64,000 nt of DNA from Nocardioides seonyuensis (GTDB taxonomy: Bacteria; Actinomycetota; Actinomycetes; Propionibacteriales; Nocardioidaceae). The number at the start of each line of letters is the position of its first letter. Within the stretch, counting starts at the first letter, position 1. The stretch is from assembly GCF_004683965.1 (NCBI RefSeq), contig NZ_CP038436.1, forward strand, positions 682,001 to 746,000. Direction: 5' to 3'. Positions 33,016 through 41,067 of this stretch are shown here, in pieces. Made by a program: the position numbers and the translations under genes. Under the pieces are notes generated by a model. It worked only from the letters and a program-made list of their open reading frames with translations. It was not told the DNA's origin and did not search any database.

Positions 33016-34828
33016 CGATCCTGGCCAGCCGGAGGGCTCCGCCCCGTGCCCGACCCGAGGCGACCTCGTCCACAGCCCGCTTCACCGACGCCGCCGAGAG
33101 GACCGGCGGAGTCGGGGCGCTGTCCAGGAAGTCGCGCAGGCGGGTCCGGTAGGCGTCGTCGGTGCGCAGCCAGACATCAGCGACGAAGATCGAGCTGTTG
33201 GAGAGGTGTGCCTCGGCCGGGCGTGCCAGCGCGGACGAGTGCTCGACGCGATGGGCGAGATTGCCCTGCAACCTCCTCGATGCACGACGCGCGGCACTGA
33301 TCGGGTGCTCGCGCGCGAACCGCGTGAACTGGTGGGCGAAGGACGACTCCCCCGACCAGTAGAGGTGGCTGAGGTGCCGCGGGGGGTTGCCGTCGTCGGA
33401 GCGAGGTACGTCAGCGGTCTCGGCGAAGACCTCGCGATGCATCCGGAGGTACAACCGGCCGTTCCTGCGCTGCTCAGGCGTGAGTCGCGCGCTGAACTGC
33501 AGGAAGCGCGAGTCCATGAAGGGCGCCTCGAGTCGCAACCCCGAGCGCCGCAGCGCGGTCGCGAGCATGTTGCCCCAGCGGAACTGGCGGTTGTTGACGT
33601 TCCAGAACGACACGACGTCAGGCCGGTCCAGGGCCGTCCACGGCTCGAGGGAGTCGCGCAACGAGCCCCGGAACGTCGCGCGCGCCGTGCCCCGGAGGCC
33701 GTCGGCGAGGAACGGAGCGACGCCGTCCACCTCACCGCCGAAGCGTCGTTCGAGGGTGTCGAGGAGACGTGCCTCGTCGCTGATGCCCAACGCTTTCTCG
33801 TCCCCCCAGAGGGGGCCACCACCGTGGCCGTTGACCACCACGTCGGCGAACTCCTTGAGCGCGGGGCCGAACCACAGCTCGTACATCTCCGCAGGACTGT
33901 GAGCCCCGTCCAGCAGCCCTGCCAGCTCGACCGGGCGAGGCAACAGGCGGTCCTGCTGGAGAGGGAGCACCGTGTGGTCGAGCTGGAGGATGCGAGCCAC
34001 CTCCGTCGCCACCCTGGCCGGCCGTGAGGTGGACGAGCCGTAGGTGAAGGCATGCGGACGTCGGCCCAGGCGCACGCACTCGACCCCGATGGCGCGACTG
34101 TCGAGTCCGCCGCTGAGGCCGAGGGCGAGCCGCTCGGACCCGGCGCGGTCCAGGAGGTCGCGCGTGACGGTCGACCACAGCGCGGCGAACTCGCGCACGG
34201 CCTCGTCGTCGCCCAGACGGTCCTCGGACGGCACGTAGAGACCCCGCACCGATTCTTCCGGCGCGGCCCCGGGTGTGACGTGCAGGCGACCGCCGGCGGG
34301 CAGGAGCGAGGCGCCGGCGAGCACGGTCCGGGCGCGGAGCGGCTGGAGCATCACGAGGTACTCCAGGGACCCGATCTCGTCGAGCGTCGGAGAGACCCCG
34401 AGGCTGACCAGGGAGGCCAGGTGGGTGGAGAAGGCGACCTCTCCGCGTCCAGCCGCCCAGAAGGACGGGATGATGCCGGTGCCGTCGGTCGAGATGTCGA
34501 TCTCACCGTGCGATCCCAGCACGACCTTGACGTGGCCGTGCTCGGCCCCGCTGTGCTGGCCCGCCACCGAGTCCCCCGCGGCCCGGGCCGCCTCGGACGA
34601 GAGGCCGACGACCACCACCAGGCCGCCGTCCGGCCCCCGCTCGGCGATCGCAGTCGTGCCGCCCTCGGGGTTCGTCTCCACGAGTGCGAGGGCCGTGCGT
34701 TCGTCCTCGAAGACCTGCCATGCCGCGGCGGCCGGGACCTGTGCGGCGGCATGTTCCAGGACACGGCGGCGTCGCTGGTGCCGGTCAGCACCGGGGGACC
34801 CGGTCAGGAGGAGGATTTCATGGGACAC
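32951..34828 (-). CDS. Asparagine-synthetase-like protein without glutaminase nucleophile
   Basis: This 625-residue protein has an N-terminal half with Ntn-like features but no Cys2 (it begins MSHEILLL). The synthetase-type domain has the PP-loop LALGLSGGLDSRAIG (about 245) and the late motif RLEAPFMDSRFLQF. It should adenylate a carboxylate but cannot take ammonia from glutamine, so it may close an amide or ester between larger partners, as lasso cyclases do. The 11-nt overlap with the upstream gene (34818) marks an operon of two such proteins. It could serve the peptide pathway or an unrelated acylation, and no precursor peptide is visible near it. Confidence 0.72.
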   Translation of the reverse strand: MSHEILLLTGSPGADRHQRRRRVLEHAAAQVPAAAAWQVFEDERTALALVETNPEGGTTAIAERGPDGGLVVVVGLSSEAARAAGDSVAGQHSGAEHGHVKVVLGSHGEIDISTDGTGIIPSFWAAGRGEVAFSTHLASLVSLGVSPTLDEIGSLEYLVMLQPLRARTVLAGASLLPAGGRLHVTPGAAPEESVRGLYVPSEDRLGDDEAVREFAALWSTVTRDLLDRAGSERLALGLSGGLDSRAIGVECVRLGRRPHAFTYGSSTSRPARVATEVARILQLDHTVLPLQQDRLLPRPVELAGLLDGAHSPAEMYELWFGPALKEFADVVVNGHGGGPLWGDEKALGISDEARLLDTLERRFGGEVDGVAPFLADGLRGTARATFRGSLRDSLEPWTALDRPDVVSFWNVNNRQFRWGNMLATALRRSGLRLEAPFMDSRFLQFSARLTPEQRRNGRLYLRMHREVFAETADVPRSDDGNPPRHLSHLYWSGESSFAHQFTRFAREHPISAARRASRRLQGNLAHRVEHSSALARPAEAHLSNSSIFVADVWLRTDDAYRTRLRDFLDSAPTPPVLSAASVKRAVDEVASGRARGGALRLARIATLQAWSQEFDRRATALASVR

Positions 34829-36341
34829 GGTGACCCACGCTAGAGGATTCGCCGGGGCGTGATCTGTGCAATAGCTTCCCTCGCAGCGTCTGTCTCACCC
34901 TGGTGCGGAGCACAGGGGGGTTGATCGGGTGGTCGAGCAGCTCGGGCCACATGTGGGCGATGAGACCACGGTGGAAGGGGAAGTCCGGTCCGCCCCGCAA
35001 GGAGGAGTCGACCCCCATCATGGTGGTGAGCAACGAGCGACAGTTGTACGGCGTGAGCCCCTCCTCCACCACGTCGAACTCGGTCCGCACGGTGGCCAGC
35101 CAGCCGCCGATGGGCTGCTCCCAGTAGTACAGGTCCCACCCGTCGACGCCGGAGACCTCGACCGCGGGGACGGCACCGGCCCACCACGCCGCGAGCTGCT
35201 CCATCGCAAGGGAACTCCCGCTCATCCTCGCCGCTCGCGCAAAGTTCGGCGGTGTCGCGGAGAGGCGCGCGTAGGGGTTGCGCCGTCGGGTCACCTCGGA
35301 CACGTTGCCGTTGATCGTCACCCAGCTCTCCTCGCTGCGAGGCGGGTGGTCGTGCAACGCCTGTGCGGAGCTGGCCGTCGACCTGTGGCAGGGGACGAAC
35401 GTGTCGCGGATGGTGTCGAACACCTGCCCGTGCGGCGTCGGACTGACCGGGATCACGCGGTGGCGGAGGCCGACCTTCCGCAACATCTGGTGGGGCACCC
35501 GGACGTCACCACCGTGGCGGCTCGTGCCGACCTTCTTGAGGGTGTAGAACGAGAGCCGCTCCGCGCGGGGGCGCGAGGCTGCCAGGAGGATGCGCGAGTC
35601 GAAGCCGGCGGTCACCGCCAGGGCGAGCGGGTACCGCTCGGCAGCCGCGGCGATCACGCCGGTGAGCATGCTCGCGCACCGTGCGGTCGCCACGTCGGGA
35701 TCGACCGGTGGGATGGGCGCGTGCGGCCAGTAGCGTCGGACCTCTCCCGTCCTGACGTCGAGATGGTGGTTGGGGAGGAGCCGCTCGATGCCCACGAAGG
35801 AGGAGCCGGTGCCCGGCCAGAAATGGGTCGTGCCCGGGTCGAGGAGCCCGTCGCGGACCATCTCTTCGCGGTGGACGACGTCCTCGGCGTGACCCGCCAC
35901 CCGGGAGATGAGGCTGGGACTGGAACCGCACCACAAGGCGCCGGCGCTGTCGCGGCCGTGGTAGACCTGCCGCAGGGCGGCCGGGTCGTGGAAGACATGC
36001 GCACCGTTCGCGTGGAGCCAGAGGGCCGCCCAACGACCAGCGAGCGGGTCGAACGCCCTCAACACCTCGTCGAACGTGTGCGACTCGCGCACCACCTCGT
36101 CGAGGATCGTCTGGTCATCGCGCTCGGGATGGCGGGGATCGAGGACGAAGCCGAGCAGGACGATGCTGCGGGCGCCGGCGTCCACGCGGGTGACCGGCAG
36201 ATCGGGATGGACGGACAACGCCAACCCGTTGGCCACCCAGTGACGCCGCCACTGCGGCAGGAGGTCGGAGAAGTCGGGTCCCATGACGAACTGGCGGCGG
36301 AAGGCGGGGTCGCGAACGATCGATGCAGCCGGAGAAGGCAT
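34818..36341 (-). CDS. Asparagine-synthetase-like protein, divergent PP-loop
   Basis: This 507-residue protein resembles AsnB-fold enzymes. It has an N-terminal domain (GRWAALWLHANGAHVFHDPA, about 105-125) like a glutaminase remnant without Cys2. The PP-loop AVTAGFDSRILLA replaces the usual SGGxDS with AGFDSR. The adenylation role may therefore be altered or lost. The ATG at 36341 follows GGGGGTTAG. It sits 96 bp after the nucleotidyltransferase stop and overlaps the next AsnB-like gene, giving a chain of nucleotidyltransferase, AsnB-like, AsnB-like. Groups of this kind accompany lasso or other peptide loci in some bacteria. The product here is unknown. Confidence 0.68.
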   Translation of the reverse strand: MPSPAASIVRDPAFRRQFVMGPDFSDLLPQWRRHWVANGLALSVHPDLPVTRVDAGARSIVLLGFVLDPRHPERDDQTILDEVVRESHTFDEVLRAFDPLAGRWAALWLHANGAHVFHDPAALRQVYHGRDSAGALWCGSSPSLISRVAGHAEDVVHREEMVRDGLLDPGTTHFWPGTGSSFVGIERLLPNHHLDVRTGEVRRYWPHAPIPPVDPDVATARCASMLTGVIAAAAERYPLALAVTAGFDSRILLAASRPRAERLSFYTLKKVGTSRHGGDVRVPHQMLRKVGLRHRVIPVSPTPHGQVFDTIRDTFVPCHRSTASSAQALHDHPPRSEESWVTINGNVSEVTRRRNPYARLSATPPNFARAARMSGSSLAMEQLAAWWAGAVPAVEVSGVDGWDLYYWEQPIGGWLATVRTEFDVVEEGLTPYNCRSLLTTMMGVDSSLRGGPDFPFHRGLIAHMWPELLDHPINPPVLRTRVRQTLRGKLLHRSRPGESSSVGHRVP

Positions 36342-36437
36342 CTAACCCCCTGTGTCGCCGAGGAAGGTGCCGGGACCCTACCCCGGGACGGACGGTCGGG
36401 CGGCGGGTTCGGGCTGCACTTACCCCAGGTGGACTAG

Positions 36438-37559
36438 CTAGACCACCATTGTGGCCCGGGACTCCACAGCGGACAGGAAGACCTCGAGGGATCGCTCATC
36501 GGCGGGGACCCGTTCGCGATCCGCTCCTCGGCGCGTTCTCACCCGCTCGGTGAGCCCGCGAAGTGCGTGGGTCGCCGCAGCCCAGACGGTCGCACCGGTG
36601 GTCGGGCCCACCGCACGGGCGATGAACCGGCTCCAGCCGGTGCCCTTGCGCACGTCCGGCACGGGCGCTGTCCTGTTCGTGAGCGACATCAGGGCACGCA
36701 CGGGCAGGGGAACGCCCAACTTGGAGTCCAGGTCGGCGGGGACAGGCGTCCCGAGCACGCGCCTCGCGCGGCCCATGACGAGGGAGACCTGGCTCTGCGC
36801 GCCCCACTGCCGCGCGCGCGCTGCGGCCTCGTCCCAGTCCGTCACCGCACGGCTCAGCCCGTCGACGTCCACCAGGTAGACCAGCTTGTTGGCGCCTGCC
36901 AGTGCCGCGTGCAGGCAGGCGTGCAACAACGCGTCGACCGGATCGAGGGTCCACCACTGCTGACCCACGCCGGGCGCGACTCTCACGCGGCGCTCCAACA
37001 GCGCCGAGGTGCTGACGTCGAAGAGCCGGCGGCGCGAGTGCATGTTGATCATCGACCAATGGAGGTCGACCAGCACGCCGCCGGGGGCCACCCAGTGCAT
37101 CTCCCCCGGCGGTTCCTCGTCGAGCAGCATGTCCTCGAAATCGGCCACCCTCCACCCCGCGGCGTGCAGTCTCCGGCACACCTCACGCAACGCCGCGGGC
37201 GCGACCAGGACGTCGACGTCGTTGTAGGTGCGCAGGCCGGGCACGGGGTGAACCGTCTGCGAGAAGACCGGCCCCTTGAACGTGACCCAGTCGACCCCGT
37301 CCAGCAGCGCAGCCAGCTCGTCGAGCGCGGCACAGGCCCGGAGGTGTGCGGTGATTGCCCGGAGGCGGTCCTGCTGCAGCGGTTGCAGGCCCTCGTCACC
37401 CCTGTGTCGCAGCGCTGCCAGCACCAGCGGAGCGATGCGGTGGAACCGTGCCGCTGCGATCAGCTCGGGGGCGTCGGAGGAGCGGAGGGGCGCGTCGACC
37501 TCACCGCCTCGGCAGGCCGCGACCAGAACGCGGGAGACCAGCCGCTCCACTTCAGGCAT
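36438..37559 (-). CDS. Nucleotidyltransferase family protein (NTP_transf_5-like)
   Basis: This 373-residue protein matches the NTP_transf_5 group. The key motif is WVTFKGPVFSQTVHPVPGL followed by RTYNDVDVLV, where the Asp pair binds metal and nucleotide. Helical regions with LDPVDALLHACLHAAL follow. In a described lasso locus (pseudomycoidin), a protein of this kind modifies the phosphorylated C-terminus of the peptide. An HPr-type kinase and lasso genes are present 20 kb away, so a related role is possible but is inference. The start at 37559 lies 5 bp after the stop of a beta-helix gene. Another nucleotidyl target such as a surface sugar cannot be excluded. Confidence 0.73.
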   Translation of the reverse strand: MPEVERLVSRVLVAACRGGEVDAPLRSSDAPELIAAARFHRIAPLVLAALRHRGDEGLQPLQQDRLRAITAHLRACAALDELAALLDGVDWVTFKGPVFSQTVHPVPGLRTYNDVDVLVAPAALREVCRRLHAAGWRVADFEDMLLDEEPPGEMHWVAPGGVLVDLHWSMINMHSRRRLFDVSTSALLERRVRVAPGVGQQWWTLDPVDALLHACLHAALAGANKLVYLVDVDGLSRAVTDWDEAAARARQWGAQSQVSLVMGRARRVLGTPVPADLDSKLGVPLPVRALMSLTNRTAPVPDVRKGTGWSRFIARAVGPTTGATVWAAATHALRGLTERVRTRRGADRERVPADERSLEVFLSAVESRATMVV

Positions 37560-37564
37560 CCCGG

Positions 37565-39049
37565 TCAGCGGGGCGCCCGGACCGGCTTGCCGGACTCGTG
37601 CCAGACGTTGCCGGACCAGACATTCCCGCGGACACCGTTGTCGAAGCTCGCCACCGTGCCGTACCGCCCGCACGTCTTGAAGAACCGCGTGGAGAAGTGG
37701 TTGTCGATGAACCGGACCCTCGAGCCGTCCGGGTAGTCCTTGGAGGACACCGAGCCGCCGTAGGCACAGTAGCTGCCGGTCGTGGCCATCAGGTTCCGCT
37801 TCACGAGCATGTTCTTGACCGGCGCGAAGTCTCCGTACATCGGGATGGCGGCCGAGCAGCCCGAGCCCTCACAGATGAGCACGTTGTTGATGATCTTGTT
37901 GTTGCTGCCGCCGTTGGTCCCGACAGCGCCACGGTGCGCGCCCGAGTCCCCGGTCCTGTTGGAGATCACGTAGGAGTTCTTGACGGTGCCGTTGTCGGTG
38001 AGCCTCGACGTGCGTCCGACGTGGTGCACGTGGCCGCGATCGAAGACTGCACCGCACTCGAGGTAGATGGGGATGTCGTCCTCGGCGGCGTCGGACCCGT
38101 CGATCTCGGTGTACTTGACGCGGACGTTCCGGGGGCACGTCCCGTCGGCCTTCTCCTCGACGTGCAGCATGTAGGTGGTGTCACCGTTGATCGTCACGTC
38201 CCGCACGGTCACGTCGTCGTGGCGGATCGTGAGGCGTCCGTTGACGGTGACTCGCGAGATCACCTGACCGGGCTTCCGGCTCGAGAGGTCGTTCGTCGTC
38301 CGCTTTGCGGCCCTGCGCGGCCCGGTGTTGCCAGGAGTCGGCCAGGTGCGGCGGACGGTCGGCCTGGCGAGCGGCGCCGTCGGCGGTGACACGGTCGGGG
38401 CAGGAGCCTCGTTCGTCGGACCCGGAGCGGGCGTCTCGCTCGCGGCCGAGGACGGGGTGGCCGAGACCCCAGGGGTCGGGGTCGGCGTCGCCGTCGCGCT
38501 CGGCTCCTCCGCAGCAACGACCGGGGGGCTGTCCGGTGCCGCCGGCTGCTCGAACGGTTCACCGTCGACCCAGCTGGCGACGACCTCGGCCGGGTTGGCC
38601 GCGTCGCTCAGGAAGGCGTTGCGGCACCCGTTGGCGCGGACCTCCTCGGCGACGTAGTTGCCGAAGACGAGTCCGTTCGTGCGTTCTGAACCGCACTCGA
38701 TCGTGGTCCGCAGGACCTCCGTCCCCTCGGCACCGGGGAAGACGCGAATGCTGTGGTAGCCGGAGTACCTCACGGTCGTGTCCTTGATCGTGACGTTGTC
38801 CGCCTGGATCGAGATCGAGCCGTTGACGACCGCGCCGTCCAGGACGGTCCCGTCCTGGGTGATGGTGACGCTCTCCATGGTCTCCCCGACGGCCTCCCCC
38901 GCGCCGTGGTCATCACGTGCTGCCGAGCCTGTCGCCGCATGGTCGGACTGCCACGGGGCAGCGGCGTTCGCGTAGAACGCGGTGGCGGCGATCAGAGCCG
39001 CCCCCAGGACGAGGGCGCCCTTGCGGTACGTGCCATCGATGTTGATCAC
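37565..39049 (-). CDS. Secreted right-handed beta-helix protein, paralogue 1
   Basis: This 494-residue protein has a signal or anchor segment (GALVLGAALIAATAFYANAAA). An N-terminal beta-helix part (about 55-175) repeats the pattern VTIxxTTVxYSGxHSIRV. A Pro/Thr/Ser linker (about 185-265) is followed by a C-terminal beta-helix domain (about 270-494) with DNHFSTRFFKTCGRYGT near the end. This fold is shared by polysaccharide lyases, epimerases and hydrolases, but I see no diagnostic catalytic set. The start at GTG 39049 follows GGAG. It is the first of three tandem paralogues; its C-terminal domain is clearly related to, but less similar than, those of the other two. A polysaccharide target is likely from the context. 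Confidence 0.78.
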   Translation of the reverse strand: MINIDGTYRKGALVLGAALIAATAFYANAAAPWQSDHAATGSAARDDHGAGEAVGETMESVTITQDGTVLDGAVVNGSISIQADNVTIKDTTVRYSGYHSIRVFPGAEGTEVLRTTIECGSERTNGLVFGNYVAEEVRANGCRNAFLSDAANPAEVVASWVDGEPFEQPAAPDSPPVVAAEEPSATATPTPTPGVSATPSSAASETPAPGPTNEAPAPTVSPPTAPLARPTVRRTWPTPGNTGPRRAAKRTTNDLSSRKPGQVISRVTVNGRLTIRHDDVTVRDVTINGDTTYMLHVEEKADGTCPRNVRVKYTEIDGSDAAEDDIPIYLECGAVFDRGHVHHVGRTSRLTDNGTVKNSYVISNRTGDSGAHRGAVGTNGGSNNKIINNVLICEGSGCSAAIPMYGDFAPVKNMLVKRNLMATTGSYCAYGGSVSSKDYPDGSRVRFIDNHFSTRFFKTCGRYGTVASFDNGVRGNVWSGNVWHESGKPVRAPR

Positions 39050-39119
39050 AGGAGTTTCTCCGCTCGGGTGGACCAGGCCCGCGTGGGTGGGATGGTTGTC
39101 GAGTCCTGCACGGTTGGCT

Positions 39120-39150
39120 TGGTGTGCCGACCCTATCGGCCAGCACACCA
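39120..39150. terminator. Hairpin between two beta-helix genes
   Basis: TGGTGTGC (39120-39127) pairs with GCACACCA (39143-39150), with a CGA/TCG pair inside. It lies in the 141-bp gap between paralogues 1 and 2, where it can end the message of paralogue 2 or regulate paralogue 1. Confidence 0.5.
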
Positions 39151-39190
39151 GGTCACCACAGTCCGCTGGGGTCAGTCGGACCGAGGTGCC

Positions 39191-40630
39191 TCAGGGGGCG
39201 CCGACCGCGTGTCCGCTCTCGTGCCACACGTTGCCTGACCAGGCGTTGCCGCGCACACCGTTGTCGAAGCTCGCCACCGTGCCGTATCGACCGCAGGTGT
39301 CGAAGAAGCGGGTCGAGAAGTGGTTGTCGATGAACCGGACGTTCGAGCCGTCGGGGTAGGGCTTGGAGCTGACGGAGCCGCCGTAGGCGCAGTAGCCGCC
39401 GGTGGTGGCCATCAGGTTGTGCTGCACCAGCATCCCGTTGATGGGCGCGAAGTCGCCATACATCGGGATCGCTGCGGAACAGCCGGTGCCCTCGCACATG
39501 AGCACGTTGTTGATGATCTGGTTGTTGCTGCCACCGTTGGTCCCGACAGCGCCCCGGTGGGCACCCGAGCCGCCGGTGCGGTTCGAGAACACGTAGGAGT
39601 TGGACACCGTGCCGTTGTCGGTCAGGCGCGAGGTCCGCCCCACGTTGTGGACGTAGCCGTGGTCGAACACACCACCGCAGTCCATGTAGATCGGGATGTC
39701 GCTCTCGGCGGCGTTGGCGCCGTTGATCTCGGTGTACTCCACACGCACACCGATGGGGCACGAGCCGTCGGCCTTGTCGGTGATGTGGAGCATGTAGGTG
39801 CCGGTGCCGTTGATCGTCACGTCACTCACCGTCACGTTGTCGTGCTGCACGGTCAGGCGACCGTTGACCGTGACACCGGAGATCACCTGACCCGCCTCTG
39901 AGGAGCTCAGGTTCCCCGTGGTGTGTGTGGCGGCCTGGCGCGGCCCCGTGCTCTCGGGAGTCGGCCACCCTTCGTAGACCGGGACGGTCGGGGTCACCGT
40001 CGGAGTGGGTGTCGGCGTCGGGGGGGACGTCGGCGGGGAGAGCGGGAGCAGGGACTTCACACCGTTGCTGTAGGGCTTTCCGTTGATCCGGCTCTTGCGC
40101 ACCTTGGCAGGATTCTTCCTGCTGAACACGAAGGCCCGCTTGCACCCGTTGACACGGACTCGTCGTGCGACGTAGTTGCCGGGGGCGATGCCGTTCGTCC
40201 GGCGCGCCGTGCACGCGACCGTGCTGTTCCGGATCCGGGTGCCGGCGGTGTAGCGGGAGACCCGGATGCCCTGGCGACCCCGTGACGTCACCGTGGTGTT
40301 CTTGATCTTCACCCCGTCGGCCCTGACCACGATCGATCCCCGGACGCGGGAGTTCTTGATCTTGACCCTGTCGGCCTTGACCACGATGGTGCCCTTCACG
40401 CGCGCACCGTCGAGGACCTTGCCCTCCTCGGTGAGCTCGAGGACCCTCCTGGACTTTCTCCTGGGCTGGGCCTCGGGTGTGGCGGCCGGAGCGACGGCGC
40501 TCGCGGTCGCCTGCTGGGACGCGAGCCCGGCGGTAGCAGTCGCCGCGGCGCTCAGGGCACCGGCGGACAGGACCGTGACGACTCCCACGACGACCATGCG
40601 CCTGGTGTCCTGGGCGAATCTGTTCAGCAT
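39191..40630 (-). CDS. Secreted right-handed beta-helix protein, paralogue 2
   Basis: This 479-residue protein has a signal peptide (RRMVVVGVVTVLSAGALSAAA, residues about 11-35) and a lysine/arginine-rich N-terminal beta-helix domain (about 60-195: VKADRVKIKNSRVRGSIVV). A Pro/Thr linker (TPTPTPTVTPT) and the C-terminal beta-helix domain (about 240-479) follow. The last ~240 residues are nearly identical to paralogue 3 (41068-42546), while the N-terminal halves differ in charge. The gene may therefore have exchanged its C-terminal half by recombination. The likely substrate is the surface polymer or cell wall. Enzymatic activity cannot be shown from sequence. Confidence 0.8.
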   Translation of the reverse strand: MLNRFAQDTRRMVVVGVVTVLSAGALSAAATATAGLASQQATASAVAPAATPEAQPRRKSRRVLELTEEGKVLDGARVKGTIVVKADRVKIKNSRVRGSIVVRADGVKIKNTTVTSRGRQGIRVSRYTAGTRIRNSTVACTARRTNGIAPGNYVARRVRVNGCKRAFVFSRKNPAKVRKSRINGKPYSNGVKSLLPLSPPTSPPTPTPTPTVTPTVPVYEGWPTPESTGPRQAATHTTGNLSSSEAGQVISGVTVNGRLTVQHDNVTVSDVTINGTGTYMLHITDKADGSCPIGVRVEYTEINGANAAESDIPIYMDCGGVFDHGYVHNVGRTSRLTDNGTVSNSYVFSNRTGGSGAHRGAVGTNGGSNNQIINNVLMCEGTGCSAAIPMYGDFAPINGMLVQHNLMATTGGYCAYGGSVSSKPYPDGSNVRFIDNHFSTRFFDTCGRYGTVASFDNGVRGNAWSGNVWHESGHAVGAP

Positions 40631-41067
40631 GATGGGGTTCTTTCTCCGCTCGACGGGGCAGGCGATGCAACCGAGTCAGCCGCGCGCCTCGGGGGTTCGA
40701 GGACCCTGTGCCACACAAGGGGCGTCGGATGGGCCGTGGATGGGCCTTGGATGGGCGTGGAAGAAGATACCCACAGAGCGCAGGCACAACCGCACTGACG
40801 ACGGTGCCCACCGAGTGGCCTCCCCCAGGTGGGGTACGCCAGCCCGGACGACCGCGTACGACGCCTCTGTCCTGGCCCGTACGACGCCGCTCAGCCCTTC
40901 CCAAGATCGGGTAGAGCCGTGTCGCGGAGGCACAAATCGGGGATCTCTCCGCCCGGACACATCCAGGACGCTCAGCTCGGGCGGTGGGGCACCGCTCGAG
41001 CCGGCGCCGAGGCCGGGGACCTGGGCCCCTCAGCCCCGGCGCTCGGGGTCGTGCATCGCAGGTCAGG
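40631..41067. other. 437-bp gap between beta-helix paralogues 2 and 3
   Basis: I see no real gene here. It holds the upstream region of paralogue 2, a short array of three imperfect GGATGGGCC units (about 40730-40755), and a small inverted repeat CCCCG-GCGCT-CGGGG (41034-41048) near the stop of paralogue 3 that could end its transcript. Confidence 0.5.

Noticed and set aside
32951..36341. A second lasso peptide locus
   Set aside because: AsnB-like proteins are present but no B1, B2 or precursor with a YxxP leader can be found in the gaps around them.
40676..40960. Small minus-strand frame in the gap between beta-helix genes
   Set aside because: No ribosome site, no signal peptide and an Arg/Pro-rich composition typical of random high-GC frames.
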